From JAFDWI01 sp963764215 (GTDB lineage: Bacteria; Actinomycetota; Acidimicrobiia; Acidimicrobiales; Iamiaceae): DNA of 64,000 nt. The translations under genes were made by a program, and so were the position numbers. Every line of letters begins with the position of its first letter. Within the stretch, counting starts at the first letter, position 1. The stretch is taken from positions 1-64,000 of the forward strand of contig CAVXRS010000001.1 in NCBI GenBank assembly GCA_963764215.1. The letters are read 5' to 3'. This document shows positions 9,679 to 19,873 of this stretch, piece after piece. The notes beneath the pieces are model-generated. The model saw only the letters and a program-made list of their open reading frames with translations. It made no database searches and was not told where the DNA came from.

Positions 9679-9717
9679 GTAGCGGACCCTATCAAAACCG
9701 TCTCGCCCGGCGCGCCA

Positions 9718-11502
9718 TCAGGCATCGGGGACGACCACGCGCAGTCCCAGCTCGTCCAACTGCTTCGCCTCCAGCGGACTCGGAGCCCCGGTCAGCGGAT
9801 CCGCGCCGGACTGGGTCTTGGGATACGCGATGACCTCCCGGATCGACGGGGTGCCGGCCAGCAGGGCTGCGACCCGGTCCCAGCCGAACGCGATGCCACC
9901 GTGGGGCGGGGCGCCATAGCGGAACGCCTCCAGCAGGAATCCGAATTTCTCCTCGGCGTCCTCCGCGGTGAGGCCCATCACCTCGAACACGCGCTCTTGG
10001 ATGTCTCGACGATGGATGCGGATCGAGCCGCCGCCGATCTCGTGGCCATTGCAGACGATGTCATATGCGTAGGCGAGCGCGGAGCCGGGGTCGGTGTCGA
10101 AGGTGTCGGCACACTCCGCCTTGGGCGAGGTGAACGCGTGGTGCACCGCGGTCCAGGCGCCACCGCCGACCGCAACGTCGTCAGTCTCGGAGGTCGGCTC
10201 GAACATCGGCGCGTCGACCACCCACGCGAACGCCCATGCCGAGTCGTCGATGAGCCCGGCCCGGTGACCGATCTCCAGACGGGCCGCACCCAGGAGCGCC
10301 CGGGTGGACCGCACCTCGCCGGCCCCGAAGAAGATGCAGTCGCCGGGTGAGGCCCCGACGTGCGCGGCCAGCCCGGCACGCTCGTCGTCGGAGAGATTCT
10401 TGGCGACGGGCCCGCCCAGCTCGCCGTCGTCGTCGACCAACACGTAGGCCAGGCCCTTGGCCCCGCGGGCCTTGGCCCAGTCCTGCCAGCCGTCGAGCAC
10501 CTTGCGCGTCTGCGACGCCCCGCCGGGCATGACCACTGCGCCCACATACGGGGCTTGAAAAACGCGGAAGGTGGTGTCGACGAAATACGCCGTGCAGTCG
10601 ACCAGCTCCAGATCGAACCGGAGGTCGGGCTTGTCGGAGCCGTAGCGGGCCACGGCCTCGGCGTAGGTCATTCGGGGGATCGGCTGCGACACCTCGTGCC
10701 CGATCAGCGCCCACAGGGCCACCACCAACTCCTCGCCGAGTGCGATCACATCGTCCTCGGTGACGAAGCTCATCTCCACGTCGAGTTGGGTGAACTCGGG
10801 CTGCCGGTCGGCGCGGAAGTCCTCGTCGCGATAGCAACGGGCGATCTGGAAATAGCGTTCGAAGCCCGAGACCATGAGCAGCTGCTTGAACAGCTGTGGG
10901 CTCTGGGGCAGGGCGTACCAGGAGCCGGGTTGGAGCCGGGCCGGCACCACGAAATCGCGGGCGCCCTCGGGGGTCGACCGGGTGAGTGTGGGCGTCTCGA
11001 TCTCGATGAACCCGTGGCCGTGGAGCAGGTCGCGGGCGGTGCGATTGATCTCGCTGCGCAGACGCAAAGCTGCCGCCGAGCCTGCGCGACGCAGGTCGAG
11101 GTAGCGGTACTTGTAGCGGACCTCGTCGCTCAGTGGGGTGGCCTGGTGCTCCTCGATCGGGAACGGCAGCGGGGCTGACTCACTGAGCACCTCCAGGTCG
11201 GCGATCTCGACTTCGATGTCGCCGGTGGGCAGGTTGGGGTTGTCGTTGCCGTCGGGGCGTTGCCGGACCTGGCCGGTGACCCGAAGGCAGAACTCCGAGC
11301 GCAACGGTCGGGCCACCTCTTCGTCGTTGATCACCACCTGGACCACGCCGGACACGTCCCGGAGGTCGACGAACGCGACCCCGCCGTGATCACGCCGCTT
11401 CGCCACCCAGCCGCAGAGCGATACCTCGGTGCCGGTGTCGGTCGAACGCAGTTCGCCGCAGCAATGGGTTCGCAGTCCGGTCGCTTCCCCGGTGAATGCC
11501 AT
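9718..11502 (-). CDS. aspS: aspartyl-tRNA synthetase (Asp or Asp/Asn)
   Basis: Class II aminoacyl-tRNA synthetase of 594 residues charging tRNA-Asp with aspartate. The N-terminal OB-fold (VSLCGWVAKRRDHGG to about 110) binds the anticodon. The catalytic domain holds motif 2 (IARCYRDEDFRADRQ) and motif 3 (GGIAFGWDRVAALLAG), with a bacterial GAD insertion between. Length is normal for bacterial AspRS. Only 3 bases separate its start from the hisS stop, as in other actinobacteria. Without an AsnRS or gatCAB in view it cannot be said whether it also charges tRNA-Asn. Confidence 0.97.
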   Translation of the reverse strand: MAFTGEATGLRTHCCGELRSTDTGTEVSLCGWVAKRRDHGGVAFVDLRDVSGVVQVVINDEEVARPLRSEFCLRVTGQVRQRPDGNDNPNLPTGDIEVEIADLEVLSESAPLPFPIEEHQATPLSDEVRYKYRYLDLRRAGSAAALRLRSEINRTARDLLHGHGFIEIETPTLTRSTPEGARDFVVPARLQPGSWYALPQSPQLFKQLLMVSGFERYFQIARCYRDEDFRADRQPEFTQLDVEMSFVTEDDVIALGEELVVALWALIGHEVSQPIPRMTYAEAVARYGSDKPDLRFDLELVDCTAYFVDTTFRVFQAPYVGAVVMPGGASQTRKVLDGWQDWAKARGAKGLAYVLVDDDGELGGPVAKNLSDDERAGLAAHVGASPGDCIFFGAGEVRSTRALLGAARLEIGHRAGLIDDSAWAFAWVVDAPMFEPTSETDDVAVGGGAWTAVHHAFTSPKAECADTFDTDPGSALAYAYDIVCNGHEIGGGSIRIHRRDIQERVFEVMGLTAEDAEEKFGFLLEAFRYGAPPHGGIAFGWDRVAALLAGTPSIREVIAYPKTQSGADPLTGAPSPLEAKQLDELGLRVVVPDA

Positions 11503-11505
11503 TTC

Positions 11506-12804
11506 TCACGCCTTCTCGTCTGATGGATCGTCGGTACCGAATGCGGCCCGGAGTGCTTCGAGCAGCTGCCCTCGTGGAATCCGGGTCTGCGTCTCGACAC
11601 CTTCGGGGGCACGGAGAACTCGCAGCGAGGCCACGTCATCGGCCAGCTCGTCCGGCCCGAGTATGATCGCCATCGCGGCTCCCGAACGGTCGGCGGCCTT
11701 CATCTGGGCGCGCATCGACCGACCGTCGAAGGCCCGGTCGACCGAGATCCCGGCCCGGCGCAACTCGGCGGTGAGACGGCGGGCTTCGGCGCCACCGGTC
11801 GTGTCGACCACGAACACGTCCACCGCGTTCCGGGGCACAGGGAACACCGCTTCGGCGTCGCAGGCGAGCAGGACCCGTTCGATGCCCGACCCGAATCCGA
11901 TACCCGGTGTCTCGGGACCACCCATCTCGGCCACCAGCCCGTCGTAGCGACCGCCGCCGAGCAGGGTGCTCTGGGCGGCATCGAGCGCGTCGGAAACGAT
12001 CTCGAAGGTGGTGTGGGTGTAATAGTCCAGCCCGCGCACCAGGGCGGGCTCGTGTTCGTGGGGGATACCCAGATCATCCAGCCCGGCTCGAACCCTCGTG
12101 AAGTGGTCACGCGATTCCTCACCGAGCAGGTCGGTGATCCGCGGAGCATCCGCAACCACCACGCGCGTGGTGGGCTTCTTCGAATCGAGCACCCGCAGCG
12201 GATGCCCGTCGACCTTGTCCCGGTCGGCCTGATCCAGGCTGTCGGTGCGGGCGTCGAGCCAGTCGCGCAAGCGGACTACGTATGCCGCCCGATCCTCGCG
12301 GCTGCCCATCGTGTTGACGAGCACCCGGATCTGTTGCAATCCGAGCGAACACAGGTAGTCCCAGCCCAGTGCGATGATCTCGACGTCGAGGTCGGGATCG
12401 GAGGAGCCGATCGCCTCGATCCCGAGTTGATGATGTTGACGGAAGCGCCCGGCCTGGGGGCGCTCGTAGCGGAAGCTCGGGGCGACGTACCAGGCCTTGA
12501 ACGGCAGGGCCGGCCGATGCTGCACGTAGGCCCGGACGATCGACGCCGTCCCTTCCGGTCGCAGGGCCAGGTGCCGATCGCCCTTGTCGTGGAAGTCGTA
12601 CATCTCCTTGCGCACGACGTCGGTGCCCTGCCCCACCCGTTGAAAGACGCCGATCTCTTCGAACATCGGTGACTGCACCAGTCCGTACCCGGCAGCGGTG
12701 ACCGCTTCGGCGAAGCGGGCGACGAGCGCGCTCCAACGGCCCGATTCCGGCGGCAGGACGTCATGGGTGCCCACCGGGGCTTTCGGGGCACGACCATCGG
12801 ACAC
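11506..12804 (-). CDS. hisS: histidyl-tRNA synthetase
   Basis: Class II synthetase of 432 residues attaching histidine to tRNA-His. It shows motif 1 with VGTHDVLPPE, motif 2 (FRYERPQAGRFRQHHQ), the histidine-A motif LVRGLDYYTHTTFEI, GGGRYDGL, motif 3 (GFGSGIERVLL) and a C-terminal anticodon-binding domain. The GTG at 12804 (SDGRAPKAP) was preferred. A start 96 bases further upstream would add a basic, low-homology extension, but no clear ribosome-binding site decides between them. It lies between rel and aspS, and the three genes are probably co-transcribed. Confidence 0.95.
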   Translation of the reverse strand: MSDGRAPKAPVGTHDVLPPESGRWSALVARFAEAVTAAGYGLVQSPMFEEIGVFQRVGQGTDVVRKEMYDFHDKGDRHLALRPEGTASIVRAYVQHRPALPFKAWYVAPSFRYERPQAGRFRQHHQLGIEAIGSSDPDLDVEIIALGWDYLCSLGLQQIRVLVNTMGSREDRAAYVVRLRDWLDARTDSLDQADRDKVDGHPLRVLDSKKPTTRVVVADAPRITDLLGEESRDHFTRVRAGLDDLGIPHEHEPALVRGLDYYTHTTFEIVSDALDAAQSTLLGGGRYDGLVAEMGGPETPGIGFGSGIERVLLACDAEAVFPVPRNAVDVFVVDTTGGAEARRLTAELRRAGISVDRAFDGRSMRAQMKAADRSGAAMAIILGPDELADDVASLRVLRAPEGVETQTRIPRGQLLEALRAAFGTDDPSDEKA

Positions 12805-12974
12805 GACGGGTGAGGCTACCGGAGCACCGGGAGCGCACCGGAACCGGTATCCCCGCGGGCTACGCCGGACATTTCGTACGACGTCAAAGGAGGTCGTCAC
12901 GGGTCGACCGTGTCATGCCGGCCATCTCCGACGAGCAGTTCGACTCGCGGGCGCGAGGTTCGGCTGCACCCCGG

Positions 12975-15194
12975 TCAATGATCGCCGGGGAGCACGCGGT
13001 GGACGTCGTAGACCCCGTCGATCGCTTTGACGGCCCGGAGCAGCGCTCCCAGATGCGAGGGGTCGCCCAACTCGAAGTCGAAGCGCATCTTCGACACCCG
13101 GTCACCGCCCATGGTCGCTGTGCACGAGAGGATGTTCACGTGGTTGTCGGCCACCACGTCGGAGACGTCGCCGAGCAGGTGCGTCCGATCGAGGGCCTTG
13201 ACCTCCACGGTGGCAAGGAAGACGCCGGTCGCGGCGCTGTCCCAGTCCACGTCGACCAACCTCGTCGACTGATCCTTTTCCAGACCCAACGCGTTGGCGC
13301 AGTCCGAGCGGTGGACCGAGATCCCCCGGCCGCGGGTCACGAAACCCATGATCTCGTCCCCCGGCACCGGGGTGCAGCAGCGGGCGAGCCGAATCATGAC
13401 ATCGTCGAGGCCGTCGACGTGGATCCCCACCGCGTCGCCGTGGACCTGGGGCCGCCGTGCGGTGACCGAAGTCGAGAGCTGCTGTTCGGAGACCTCGGAC
13501 GCTCCGCCGCGGAGGTGGCGGCCGACCTTGGCGGCGACCGACGCTCCGGACACGTGGTGCTGGCCGAGCGCCATGTACAACGCCTCGGTGTCGGTGTAGT
13601 TGAGGGAGGTCGCGATCTTGGCGAGAATGGCCGGGTCGAGTTTCTGGACCGGAAGGCCCTGTCGACGAAGGGCCCGGGAAAGCTCCTCCCGGCCCGATTC
13701 GATCGCATCTTCGCGGCGTTCGCGCGAAAACCAGTGCCGGATCTTGGACGAAGCACGTTGGGTCGCGACGAACTCGAGCCAGTCGCGCGATGGCCCGGTG
13801 CCCTCGGATCTGGAGGTGACGATCCGGCAGGTCTCTCCCGACTCGAGCTTGTGGTCGAGGGGGACGAGCCGGTTGTCGATCTGCGCGCCCACACACGCAT
13901 GGCCGACCTCGGTGTGGATGGCATAGGCGAAGTCGACCGGTGTCGCGCCCTGGGGAAGCGTGAGAATCTCACCTTTCGGCGTGAACACGTACACCTCCTC
14001 CGACTCCAACGTCACCTTGAGCGCAGCCATGAACTCGTCGGGGTCGGACGTCTCTGCCTGCCAGTCGACGATGCCGCTCAACCACGGGGCGTCACGGCCG
14101 ATCGCGCCTTCGTCATGCTCCTTGTACGCGAAGTGGGCGGCCGCACCGAACTCGGCCCGATCATGCATCTCACGCGTGCGGATCTGCACCTCGACGATCT
14201 TCCCCAGTGGCCCGATCACCGTGGTGTGCAACGACTGGTACAGGTTGAACTTGGGCATGGCGATGTAGTCCTTGAACCGGCCCTGAACCGGCTTCCACGT
14301 CGCGTGGATCGACCCCAGCGCGGCGTAGCAGTCACGTACCGAGGCGACGATGACCCGGATGCCCACCAGATCGAGGATGTCGTTGAAGTCGCGCCCTTTG
14401 AGCACCATCTTTTCGTAGATGCTCCACAGATGCTTCGGCCGGCCCGTGACCTGGGCGTTGATGCCGAGCTCGGCGAGCTTCTCCTCGACTTCGCCGATGA
14501 CCTGCTCCAGATACAGATCGCGCTCGGGCCCGCGCTGGAAGACCATGGCATCGATCTCCGCGTACCGCTTCGGGTGCAACGTGGCGAAGCTCAGGTCCTC
14601 GAGCTGCTGTTTCACCTCGGCCATACCGAGGCGATGCGCCAGTGGTGCGTAGATCTCCAGTGTCTCGTGCGCGATCCGGTGCTGCTTCTCGGTCTCGAGG
14701 GCACCCAGGGTGCGCATGTTGTGGAGTCGGTCGGCGAGCTTGATGATCAACACCCGCAGATCCGATGCCATCGCCACGAGCATCTTGCGCAGCGTGGCAG
14801 CCTGACGGGCCTGGCGTGAGTCGAAGTGGAGCCCGTCGAGTTTGGTGACTCCGTCGACGATGCGGGCGACTTCCTCGCCGAACTCGTCCTCGATCTCGGA
14901 CAGCGTGACACCCGTGTCCTCGACCACGTCGTGGAGGAGCGCGGCGGCGATGGTCACGTCGTCCAACCCCAGGTCGGCCACGACCTGCCCGACGGCAAGC
15001 GGATGATTGATGTAGAGCTCGCCCGAACGGCGATGCTGATCGCCGTGAGCCCGGGCGGCGACTTCGTAGGCCCGGGCGATCCGAGCCGTCGAGGCCTTGG
15101 GATGTCGCCGGGTGAACGCCATGACCACCGGTGCGACCTCCACCGGGGGCGCCGCAGATCGGCGCCAGGGAAGGACGCGGTCGACGGTGGCCAT
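12975..15194 (-). CDS. rel: bifunctional (p)ppGpp synthetase/hydrolase
   Basis: RelA/SpoT homologue of 739 residues controlling the stringent response. In order: HD hydrolase domain (LLHDVVEDTG, about 60-160), synthetase domain (GRDFNDILDLVGIRV and FNLYQSLHTTVIGP, about 240-360), TGS domain (VYVFTPKGEI onward), a zinc-finger-like region with paired Cys (ARCCTPVPGDEIMGF) and a C-terminal ACT domain. The RFKD motif in GRFKDYIA is the version found in dual-function enzymes; monofunctional RelA has ExDD. Hydrolase residues look intact, so both activities are expected. It follows secF directly; the apt gene that often stands between them is absent here. Confidence 0.97.
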   Translation of the reverse strand: MATVDRVLPWRRSAAPPVEVAPVVMAFTRRHPKASTARIARAYEVAARAHGDQHRRSGELYINHPLAVGQVVADLGLDDVTIAAALLHDVVEDTGVTLSEIEDEFGEEVARIVDGVTKLDGLHFDSRQARQAATLRKMLVAMASDLRVLIIKLADRLHNMRTLGALETEKQHRIAHETLEIYAPLAHRLGMAEVKQQLEDLSFATLHPKRYAEIDAMVFQRGPERDLYLEQVIGEVEEKLAELGINAQVTGRPKHLWSIYEKMVLKGRDFNDILDLVGIRVIVASVRDCYAALGSIHATWKPVQGRFKDYIAMPKFNLYQSLHTTVIGPLGKIVEVQIRTREMHDRAEFGAAAHFAYKEHDEGAIGRDAPWLSGIVDWQAETSDPDEFMAALKVTLESEEVYVFTPKGEILTLPQGATPVDFAYAIHTEVGHACVGAQIDNRLVPLDHKLESGETCRIVTSRSEGTGPSRDWLEFVATQRASSKIRHWFSRERREDAIESGREELSRALRRQGLPVQKLDPAILAKIATSLNYTDTEALYMALGQHHVSGASVAAKVGRHLRGGASEVSEQQLSTSVTARRPQVHGDAVGIHVDGLDDVMIRLARCCTPVPGDEIMGFVTRGRGISVHRSDCANALGLEKDQSTRLVDVDWDSAATGVFLATVEVKALDRTHLLGDVSDVVADNHVNILSCTATMGGDRVSKMRFDFELGDPSHLGALLRAVKAIDGVYDVHRVLPGDH

Positions 15195-15242
15195 GGGACG
15201 ATTCTACGAGCAGCCGGCAACTCCCCGGGAGGCGGCCCTATT

Positions 15243-16381
15243 TCAGCGTTTCTTGCCCTGTTTGCGCGGCCGGGGCGGATGCTTGTGCGAATAGGGGCTC
15301 GTGATCTTGCTCTCGCTGTCGTCCGAGGATGACGCCGTCCCGATACCCGTCGTATCGGCATCGGTCCGTCGTCGTCCTGGCCCGCTTCGATCCGCGCCGC
15401 AGCGGTCGTCTCACGGCGCTCGGCGGCACGTCGTTCGAGGACCTTGGTTCGGATCTGGGCGTACCTCGGCTCGCGTTCCTTGAGGAACACGACGATCGGT
15501 GAGGCGATGAAGACGGAGGAGTACGCGCCCAGGATCAACCCGACGAGCAGGGCGAGCCCGAATTCGCGCAACGTGACCGCACCGAGGATGCCCGCACCGA
15601 CGAAGAGGATCGAGATCACCGGCAGAATGGCACTCAACGTCGTGTTGATCGAGCGCATGAACGTCTGGTTGAGCGAGAGGTTCATCATCTCGGTGTACGT
15701 CAGGTCGCCGCCGGGTGTGAGCCGCCCCTGGTTCTCTCGGACCTTGTCGTAGACGACGATCGTGTCGTACAGCGAATACCCCAGGATCGTCAAGAACGCG
15801 ATGACGGTGCCCGGCGTCACTTCGAAACGGAAGATCGCATAGACCGCGACCGAGAGGAAGACGTCGTGGATCACCGCCACGATCGCACCGACGGCCATAC
15901 GCCACTCGAGTTGCCAGGAGATGTAGATGGCGATCGCGATGAAGAAGACGATCAGCGCCCGGATCGCGGCGCGGGACACGTTGGCCCCCCACGAGGGGCC
16001 GACCTGGTTCTGGTTCGCGGCGATCGTCGTGGCCGGGAGCCCCGTCGCCTTCGCCATCGCCGCCACGGCCTTGGTCGCCGGAACGCTCGTGCCGACCTCG
16101 ACCCGGATCCGCGCGTTCGAGCCCTGACTCAACGTCTGGATGCGGGCATCGGTGACGCCGATCCCGTCCAGCGCGTCGCGTACCGTCTGGGTGGAGGTGC
16201 CCTGCGCCGAGAACTGCCACGACGTACCCCCCTTGAAGTCGATGCCGAGCTCCAACCCGCGGAGACCGATGGACACCGCTCCGATGACGAGCAACAGCCC
16301 GGAGATCACGAAGGCGATCTTCCAGCCCTTGCGGAAGTCGACGTCGTCGTCGAAGGAGTACAGCCGCCGGAGGAAGTTCAT
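15243..16381 (-). CDS. secF: protein translocase subunit SecF (frame-broken near C-terminus)
   Basis: Membrane partner of SecD that uses the proton gradient to help export proteins through SecYEG. About 379 residues: first membrane helix, periplasmic domain starting near LELGIDFKGGTSW, then helices with SLYDTIVVYDKVREN and a lysine/arginine-rich cytoplasmic tail. One base is missing near 15368. Without correction the frame runs into rel; in the corrected frame the protein ends HPPRPRKQGKKR, a basic tail typical of actinobacterial SecF. The start overlaps the secD stop (ATGA). Confidence 0.93.
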
Positions 16382-18081
16382 GTCGCCGACTCCGCCAGGG
16401 TCGGACCGCCGCCGACCTTCGAGCTCTTCTTGTTGGCTCTGACGCCGAGGAGTTGCGGGCGACGATTGAACACCTCACGTGACGCCAGCCAGAACACGAC
16501 CGGGCGCATGAAGAACCAGGAGGCCAACAGGTCGGTGAGCGTCGACAATCCGAGGTAGAACGCGAAGCCCCGCACCGATCCGATGGTCAGCCAGTAGAGG
16601 ATCGCCGCGCCGATCAACGACACGAAGTCGGCCGTGACGATCGTGTGCCATGCGGTGCCGAACGACGACTGCACCGTGCCCCGCACGGTCCGTCCCTTGG
16701 TCATGTCTTCTCGCAGGTGTTCGTAGAACACCACGTTGGAGTCGACCGCGACGCCGATCGACACGATGATGCCGGTGATACCGGCCAAGGTCAACGCCAG
16801 ACCGCTGTGGGCCCCCAGGTACGAGATCACCGTCCAGAGCACGGCGGTGCTCGTCGCCAACGACAGGATCGCGACGACGCCGAGCAGGCGGTAGAAGGCG
16901 ACCATGTAGAGCGCAACCAGGATCAGCCCGACGATCCCGGCGACGATCCCGGCGTGCAGCGACGACGCGCCCAGGGTGGCCGACACGGTTTCGAGGGTTG
17001 CGGGTTGGAATTCCACGGGCAGTGCGCCGTAGCGGAGCTGCAACGCCAGTTCGTCGGCGGTCTTGTGGGTGAAGTTGCCGGTGATCACGAAGCCCTGCGG
17101 GTTCTTGGGGAGATCCAGGGCGTTCACCGTCGGTGCGGAGATGACCTTGCCGTCGAGCACCATCGCGACCGCACCCCGGGGTTGTCCGCCGTCACCACTC
17201 CGGACGGGGGGACACGTCTTGGTACCCGTGTAGCACTCGTTGAAGACCTTGTTGACCTTCGGTTTGTCCTTGTTCTTGACCTTGACGTTCACCTCCCACT
17301 GACTCGTCTGGGTGTTCAGTTGCGCCTCGGCGCTCGAGAGCACCGTGCCGTCGAACCGGACGGGTCCGAGCAGGTACCTTCCACCGTCGCCCGAGAAGAT
17401 CTTGGCTCCCGGGTTCGCCGCCAGGATCTGGGCCATTGCCTGCCGGGCACTCAAGGTCGTGGTCGGTGCCGTCGCCGCGGGCGTCGTGGTCGACGGCGCC
17501 CCGGTGCTGGTGACCGGCGCGTTCGTCAGGGGCGACGCCGGCGCATGGTAGGCGATGGGTTCGGCGTTGCCGGGCCGCACGTCGGATCGCTTCGAGGTGG
17601 GGTGCGTACCGCTCGGCTTGACGGTCGTGGGCGACGACGTGGTGTCGGGCGCGACCGTGGTTCCGGATTTCGTGGTCGTCGCCGAACCTGTGGTCGTCGA
17701 AGGGGCGGAGGTTGCGGGTCCGAGATCTTCGAGGACCTGATGGAACTGCAACTTGGCTGTCGTGCCGATGATCTTCTTGGCCCGATCCTGCGCGGCCTTG
17801 GTCTTCAGACCGGGAAGCTGGACCACCACGGTCTTTCCCGATCGCATCACGTCCGGTTCGGCGATGCCCAGGGCATCGACCCGGCGACGGATGATGTTGG
17901 CGGCTTCCTGGATCGACTCCTGCGAGGGATTCGTTCCCGTCTTGGGAATCAGCGTGGCGGACAGACCGCCTTGCAGATCGAGACCCAGCAGCGGCTTCCA
18001 TCCGAAGCCGAACGAGCAGCTCAGCCCCACGATGACAAGCACCATCCAGAAGGCCAGGGCCCCCAGACCCTTCTTCTTCAT
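16378..18081 (-). CDS. secD: protein translocase subunit SecD
   Basis: 567 residues. One N-terminal membrane helix is followed by a motif with LLGLDLQGGLSATL, a large periplasmic domain and five C-terminal helices including GITGIIVSIGVAVDSNVVFYEH. SecD and SecF form the accessory translocase complex. Residues about 125-220 are a Thr/Ser/Pro-rich insertion in the periplasmic domain, seen in actinobacterial SecD and probably disordered. No yajC gene stands between ruvB and secD as it does in many relatives; the 146-base gap is non-coding. Confidence 0.96.
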   Translation of the reverse strand: MKKKGLGALAFWMVLVIVGLSCSFGFGWKPLLGLDLQGGLSATLIPKTGTNPSQESIQEAANIIRRRVDALGIAEPDVMRSGKTVVVQLPGLKTKAAQDRAKKIIGTTAKLQFHQVLEDLGPATSAPSTTTGSATTTKSGTTVAPDTTSSPTTVKPSGTHPTSKRSDVRPGNAEPIAYHAPASPLTNAPVTSTGAPSTTTPAATAPTTTLSARQAMAQILAANPGAKIFSGDGGRYLLGPVRFDGTVLSSAEAQLNTQTSQWEVNVKVKNKDKPKVNKVFNECYTGTKTCPPVRSGDGGQPRGAVAMVLDGKVISAPTVNALDLPKNPQGFVITGNFTHKTADELALQLRYGALPVEFQPATLETVSATLGASSLHAGIVAGIVGLILVALYMVAFYRLLGVVAILSLATSTAVLWTVISYLGAHSGLALTLAGITGIIVSIGVAVDSNVVFYEHLREDMTKGRTVRGTVQSSFGTAWHTIVTADFVSLIGAAILYWLTIGSVRGFAFYLGLSTLTDLLASWFFMRPVVFWLASREVFNRRPQLLGVRANKKSSKVGGGPTLAESAT

Positions 18082-18227
18082 CGCGATTCCTCAGGCGCGT
18101 CGTCGGGCGGTGGGCACGACGGGCGATGTTAGTGCGCTACGAATCGAGTGCGATCATTCGCGTGGGGTGTTCGGCCCACGACGGTCGCGGCCCGACGGCA
18201 CCTGGGTCAGAACGGGCAATGCCAGCG

Positions 18228-19259
18228 TCATTCGAACAGCGAACCCGGCGTGTCGGTCGGATCCGGCTCGGTAATTCCGAGGTGACGCCAGGCCGCTGCA
18301 GTGGGCACTCGTCCCCGAGGCGTCCGCATGAGCAGCCCCTGCTGGATCAAGAAGGGCTCGTAGACGTCTTCGACGGTCTCGCGTGGTTCGGCCACGCTGA
18401 TGGCCAGGGTCGAGAGCCCGACCGGCCCCCCACCGAATCGGTTGCACAGGGCATCCAGGATCGCCCGGTCGACCTTGTCGAGTCCGAGTTCGTCGACGCC
18501 GAACAGTTCCAACCCCTTCCGGGCGACCGCCCGGTCGATCACGCCTTCGGCACGTACTTCGGCGAAGTCCTGCACCCGCCGCAGGAGCCGGTTGGCGATC
18601 CGGGGCGTGCCCCGAGACCGGCGGGCGATCTCGGTCGCACCGTCGCCCTCGATCGGGACCTCGATGATGCCCGCCGCCCGCTGCACGATGGCGTCCAGGT
18701 CATCGACGCCGTAGTAGTCGAGGCGACCCACCAGGCCGAACCGGTCGCGGAGGGGTCCGGTGATCAGCCCCGTTCGGGTCGTGGCCCCGACCAGGGTGAA
18801 CCGGGGCACCTCGAGCCTGATCGAGCGGGCCGCCGGTCCCTTGCCCAGCACGATGTCCAGTCGGAAATCCTCCATCGCCGGGTAGAGCACTTCTTCCACT
18901 GCCCGCGACAGGCGATGGATCTCGTCGATGAAGAGGACATCGCCTGACTCGAGCTGGCTGAGCAGCGACGCCAGATCACCGCCCCGCTCCAGGGCCGGTC
19001 CCGAGGTGACATGCAACGCCACGTCCATCTCGGCGGCGACGATCCCCGCAAGCGTGGTCTTGCCGAGGCCCGGTGGACCGGCGAACAGGAGATGGTCCGC
19101 CGGGCTGCCCCGCCGTCGCGCGGCTTCCAACATGATGCTCAGATGTTCCTTCAGCTCGTGCTGACCGACGAACTCGTCCAGTCGATGAGGCCGAAGTCCC
19201 GTCTCCTCGGCGGACTCATCGTCGAGGATCTGGGCACTGATGACGTCCTCGCGGGGCAT
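18228..19259 (-). CDS. ruvB: Holliday junction branch-migration ATPase RuvB
   Basis: AAA+ motor of 343 residues that drives branch migration with RuvA. It has Walker A (AGPPGLGKTTL), Walker B (LFIDEIHRL), sensor 1 (GATTRTG) and a C-terminal winged-helix domain (DEFVGQ near the N-terminus, RTPRGR near the C-terminus). Length and motifs are standard. It lies 2 bases after ruvA in the ruvCAB operon. Confidence 0.97.
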   Translation of the reverse strand: MPREDVISAQILDDESAEETGLRPHRLDEFVGQHELKEHLSIMLEAARRRGSPADHLLFAGPPGLGKTTLAGIVAAEMDVALHVTSGPALERGGDLASLLSQLESGDVLFIDEIHRLSRAVEEVLYPAMEDFRLDIVLGKGPAARSIRLEVPRFTLVGATTRTGLITGPLRDRFGLVGRLDYYGVDDLDAIVQRAAGIIEVPIEGDGATEIARRSRGTPRIANRLLRRVQDFAEVRAEGVIDRAVARKGLELFGVDELGLDKVDRAILDALCNRFGGGPVGLSTLAISVAEPRETVEDVYEPFLIQQGLLMRTPRGRVPTAAAWRHLGITEPDPTDTPGSLFE

Positions 19260-19261
19260 GA

Positions 19262-19873
19262 TCAGCTCCTCGTGCCCAGATGCTTGAGCGCGATCCGTAC
19301 CGCGACGGCGACATCGTCGGTGTCGCGGACGCCGTCGAGGCGGAGCACCTGGGCGATCTCCTCCGAGCGGTACCCGAGTCCTTCCAGCGCGACGTGGACG
19401 TCACCGAGCAGACCGTGGGTATCCGGTTGGGATCCCGGGTCGTGGCCGATCGCGTCGACCTCCTCGCCGAGACGGGACTGCATTTCGATCAGCAACCGCG
19501 CCGCAGTCTTCTTGCCGACGCCGGGCACCAGGCAGAGCGCCGCGACATCGTCCTCGGAAACGACCCGGGCGAGCTCTGCCGGTCGGTGCACCGACAGGAT
19601 CGCCAGCGCCAGCGCAGGTCCCACCCCGTGTGCTCCGAGCAACGCCTCGAAGCACCGCTGCTCGGACCGTTCGCTGAAACCGTAGAGGCACTGGGCGTCT
19701 TCACGGATGTGGTGATGGATCCACACGAACACCTCGTCGCCGACCTGTCCGATCGTCGCCGCCGCGGTCGGGCCCATCACGATCCGGTAGCCGAGGCCGG
19801 TGCCGTGGACCTCGACGACGACTTCGCCGTCGAGCGACCGATCGATGAGCGTGCCGCGCAGCGAGCCGATCAC
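19262..19873 (-). CDS. ruvA: Holliday junction branch-migration protein RuvA
   Basis: 203 residues when started at the GTG (VIGSLRGTLIDR), the usual N-terminus of the family. It has the OB-fold domain (to about 65), the helix-hairpin-helix domain (GVGPALALAILSVH and LVPGVGKKTAARLLIEM) and the RuvB-binding C-terminal domain (EGLGYRSEEIAQVL). The frame also reads straight through from ruvC, giving an apparent RuvC-RuvA fusion. The GTG overlaps a TGA in the frame ruvC would have after a one-base correction, so two coupled genes are the more likely true arrangement. Confidence 0.92.
   Translation of the reverse strand: MIGSLRGTLIDRSLDGEVVVEVHGTGLGYRIVMGPTAAATIGQVGDEVFVWIHHHIREDAQCLYGFSERSEQRCFEALLGAHGVGPALALAILSVHRPAELARVVSEDDVAALCLVPGVGKKTAARLLIEMQSRLGEEVDAIGHDPGSQPDTHGLLGDVHVALEGLGYRSEEIAQVLRLDGVRDTDDVAVAVRIALKHLGTRS

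Noticed and set aside
12805..12900. N-terminal extension of HisRS
   Set aside because: The extra 32 residues are basic and unlike the family; HisRS homology starts at SDGRAPKAPVGTHDVLPPE.
12810..14819. A 669-codon plus-strand frame opposite rel
   Set aside because: High-GC shadow of rel with no family motif, although an AGGAGG-like run occurs near its start.
14954..15242. Extension of SecF into rel
   Set aside because: Arises from the missing base near 15368. The other frame gives a normal basic SecF tail and stop.
16645..18132. A 495-codon plus-strand frame opposite secD
   Set aside because: Antisense to secD, with repetitive Arg/Gly and no motif.
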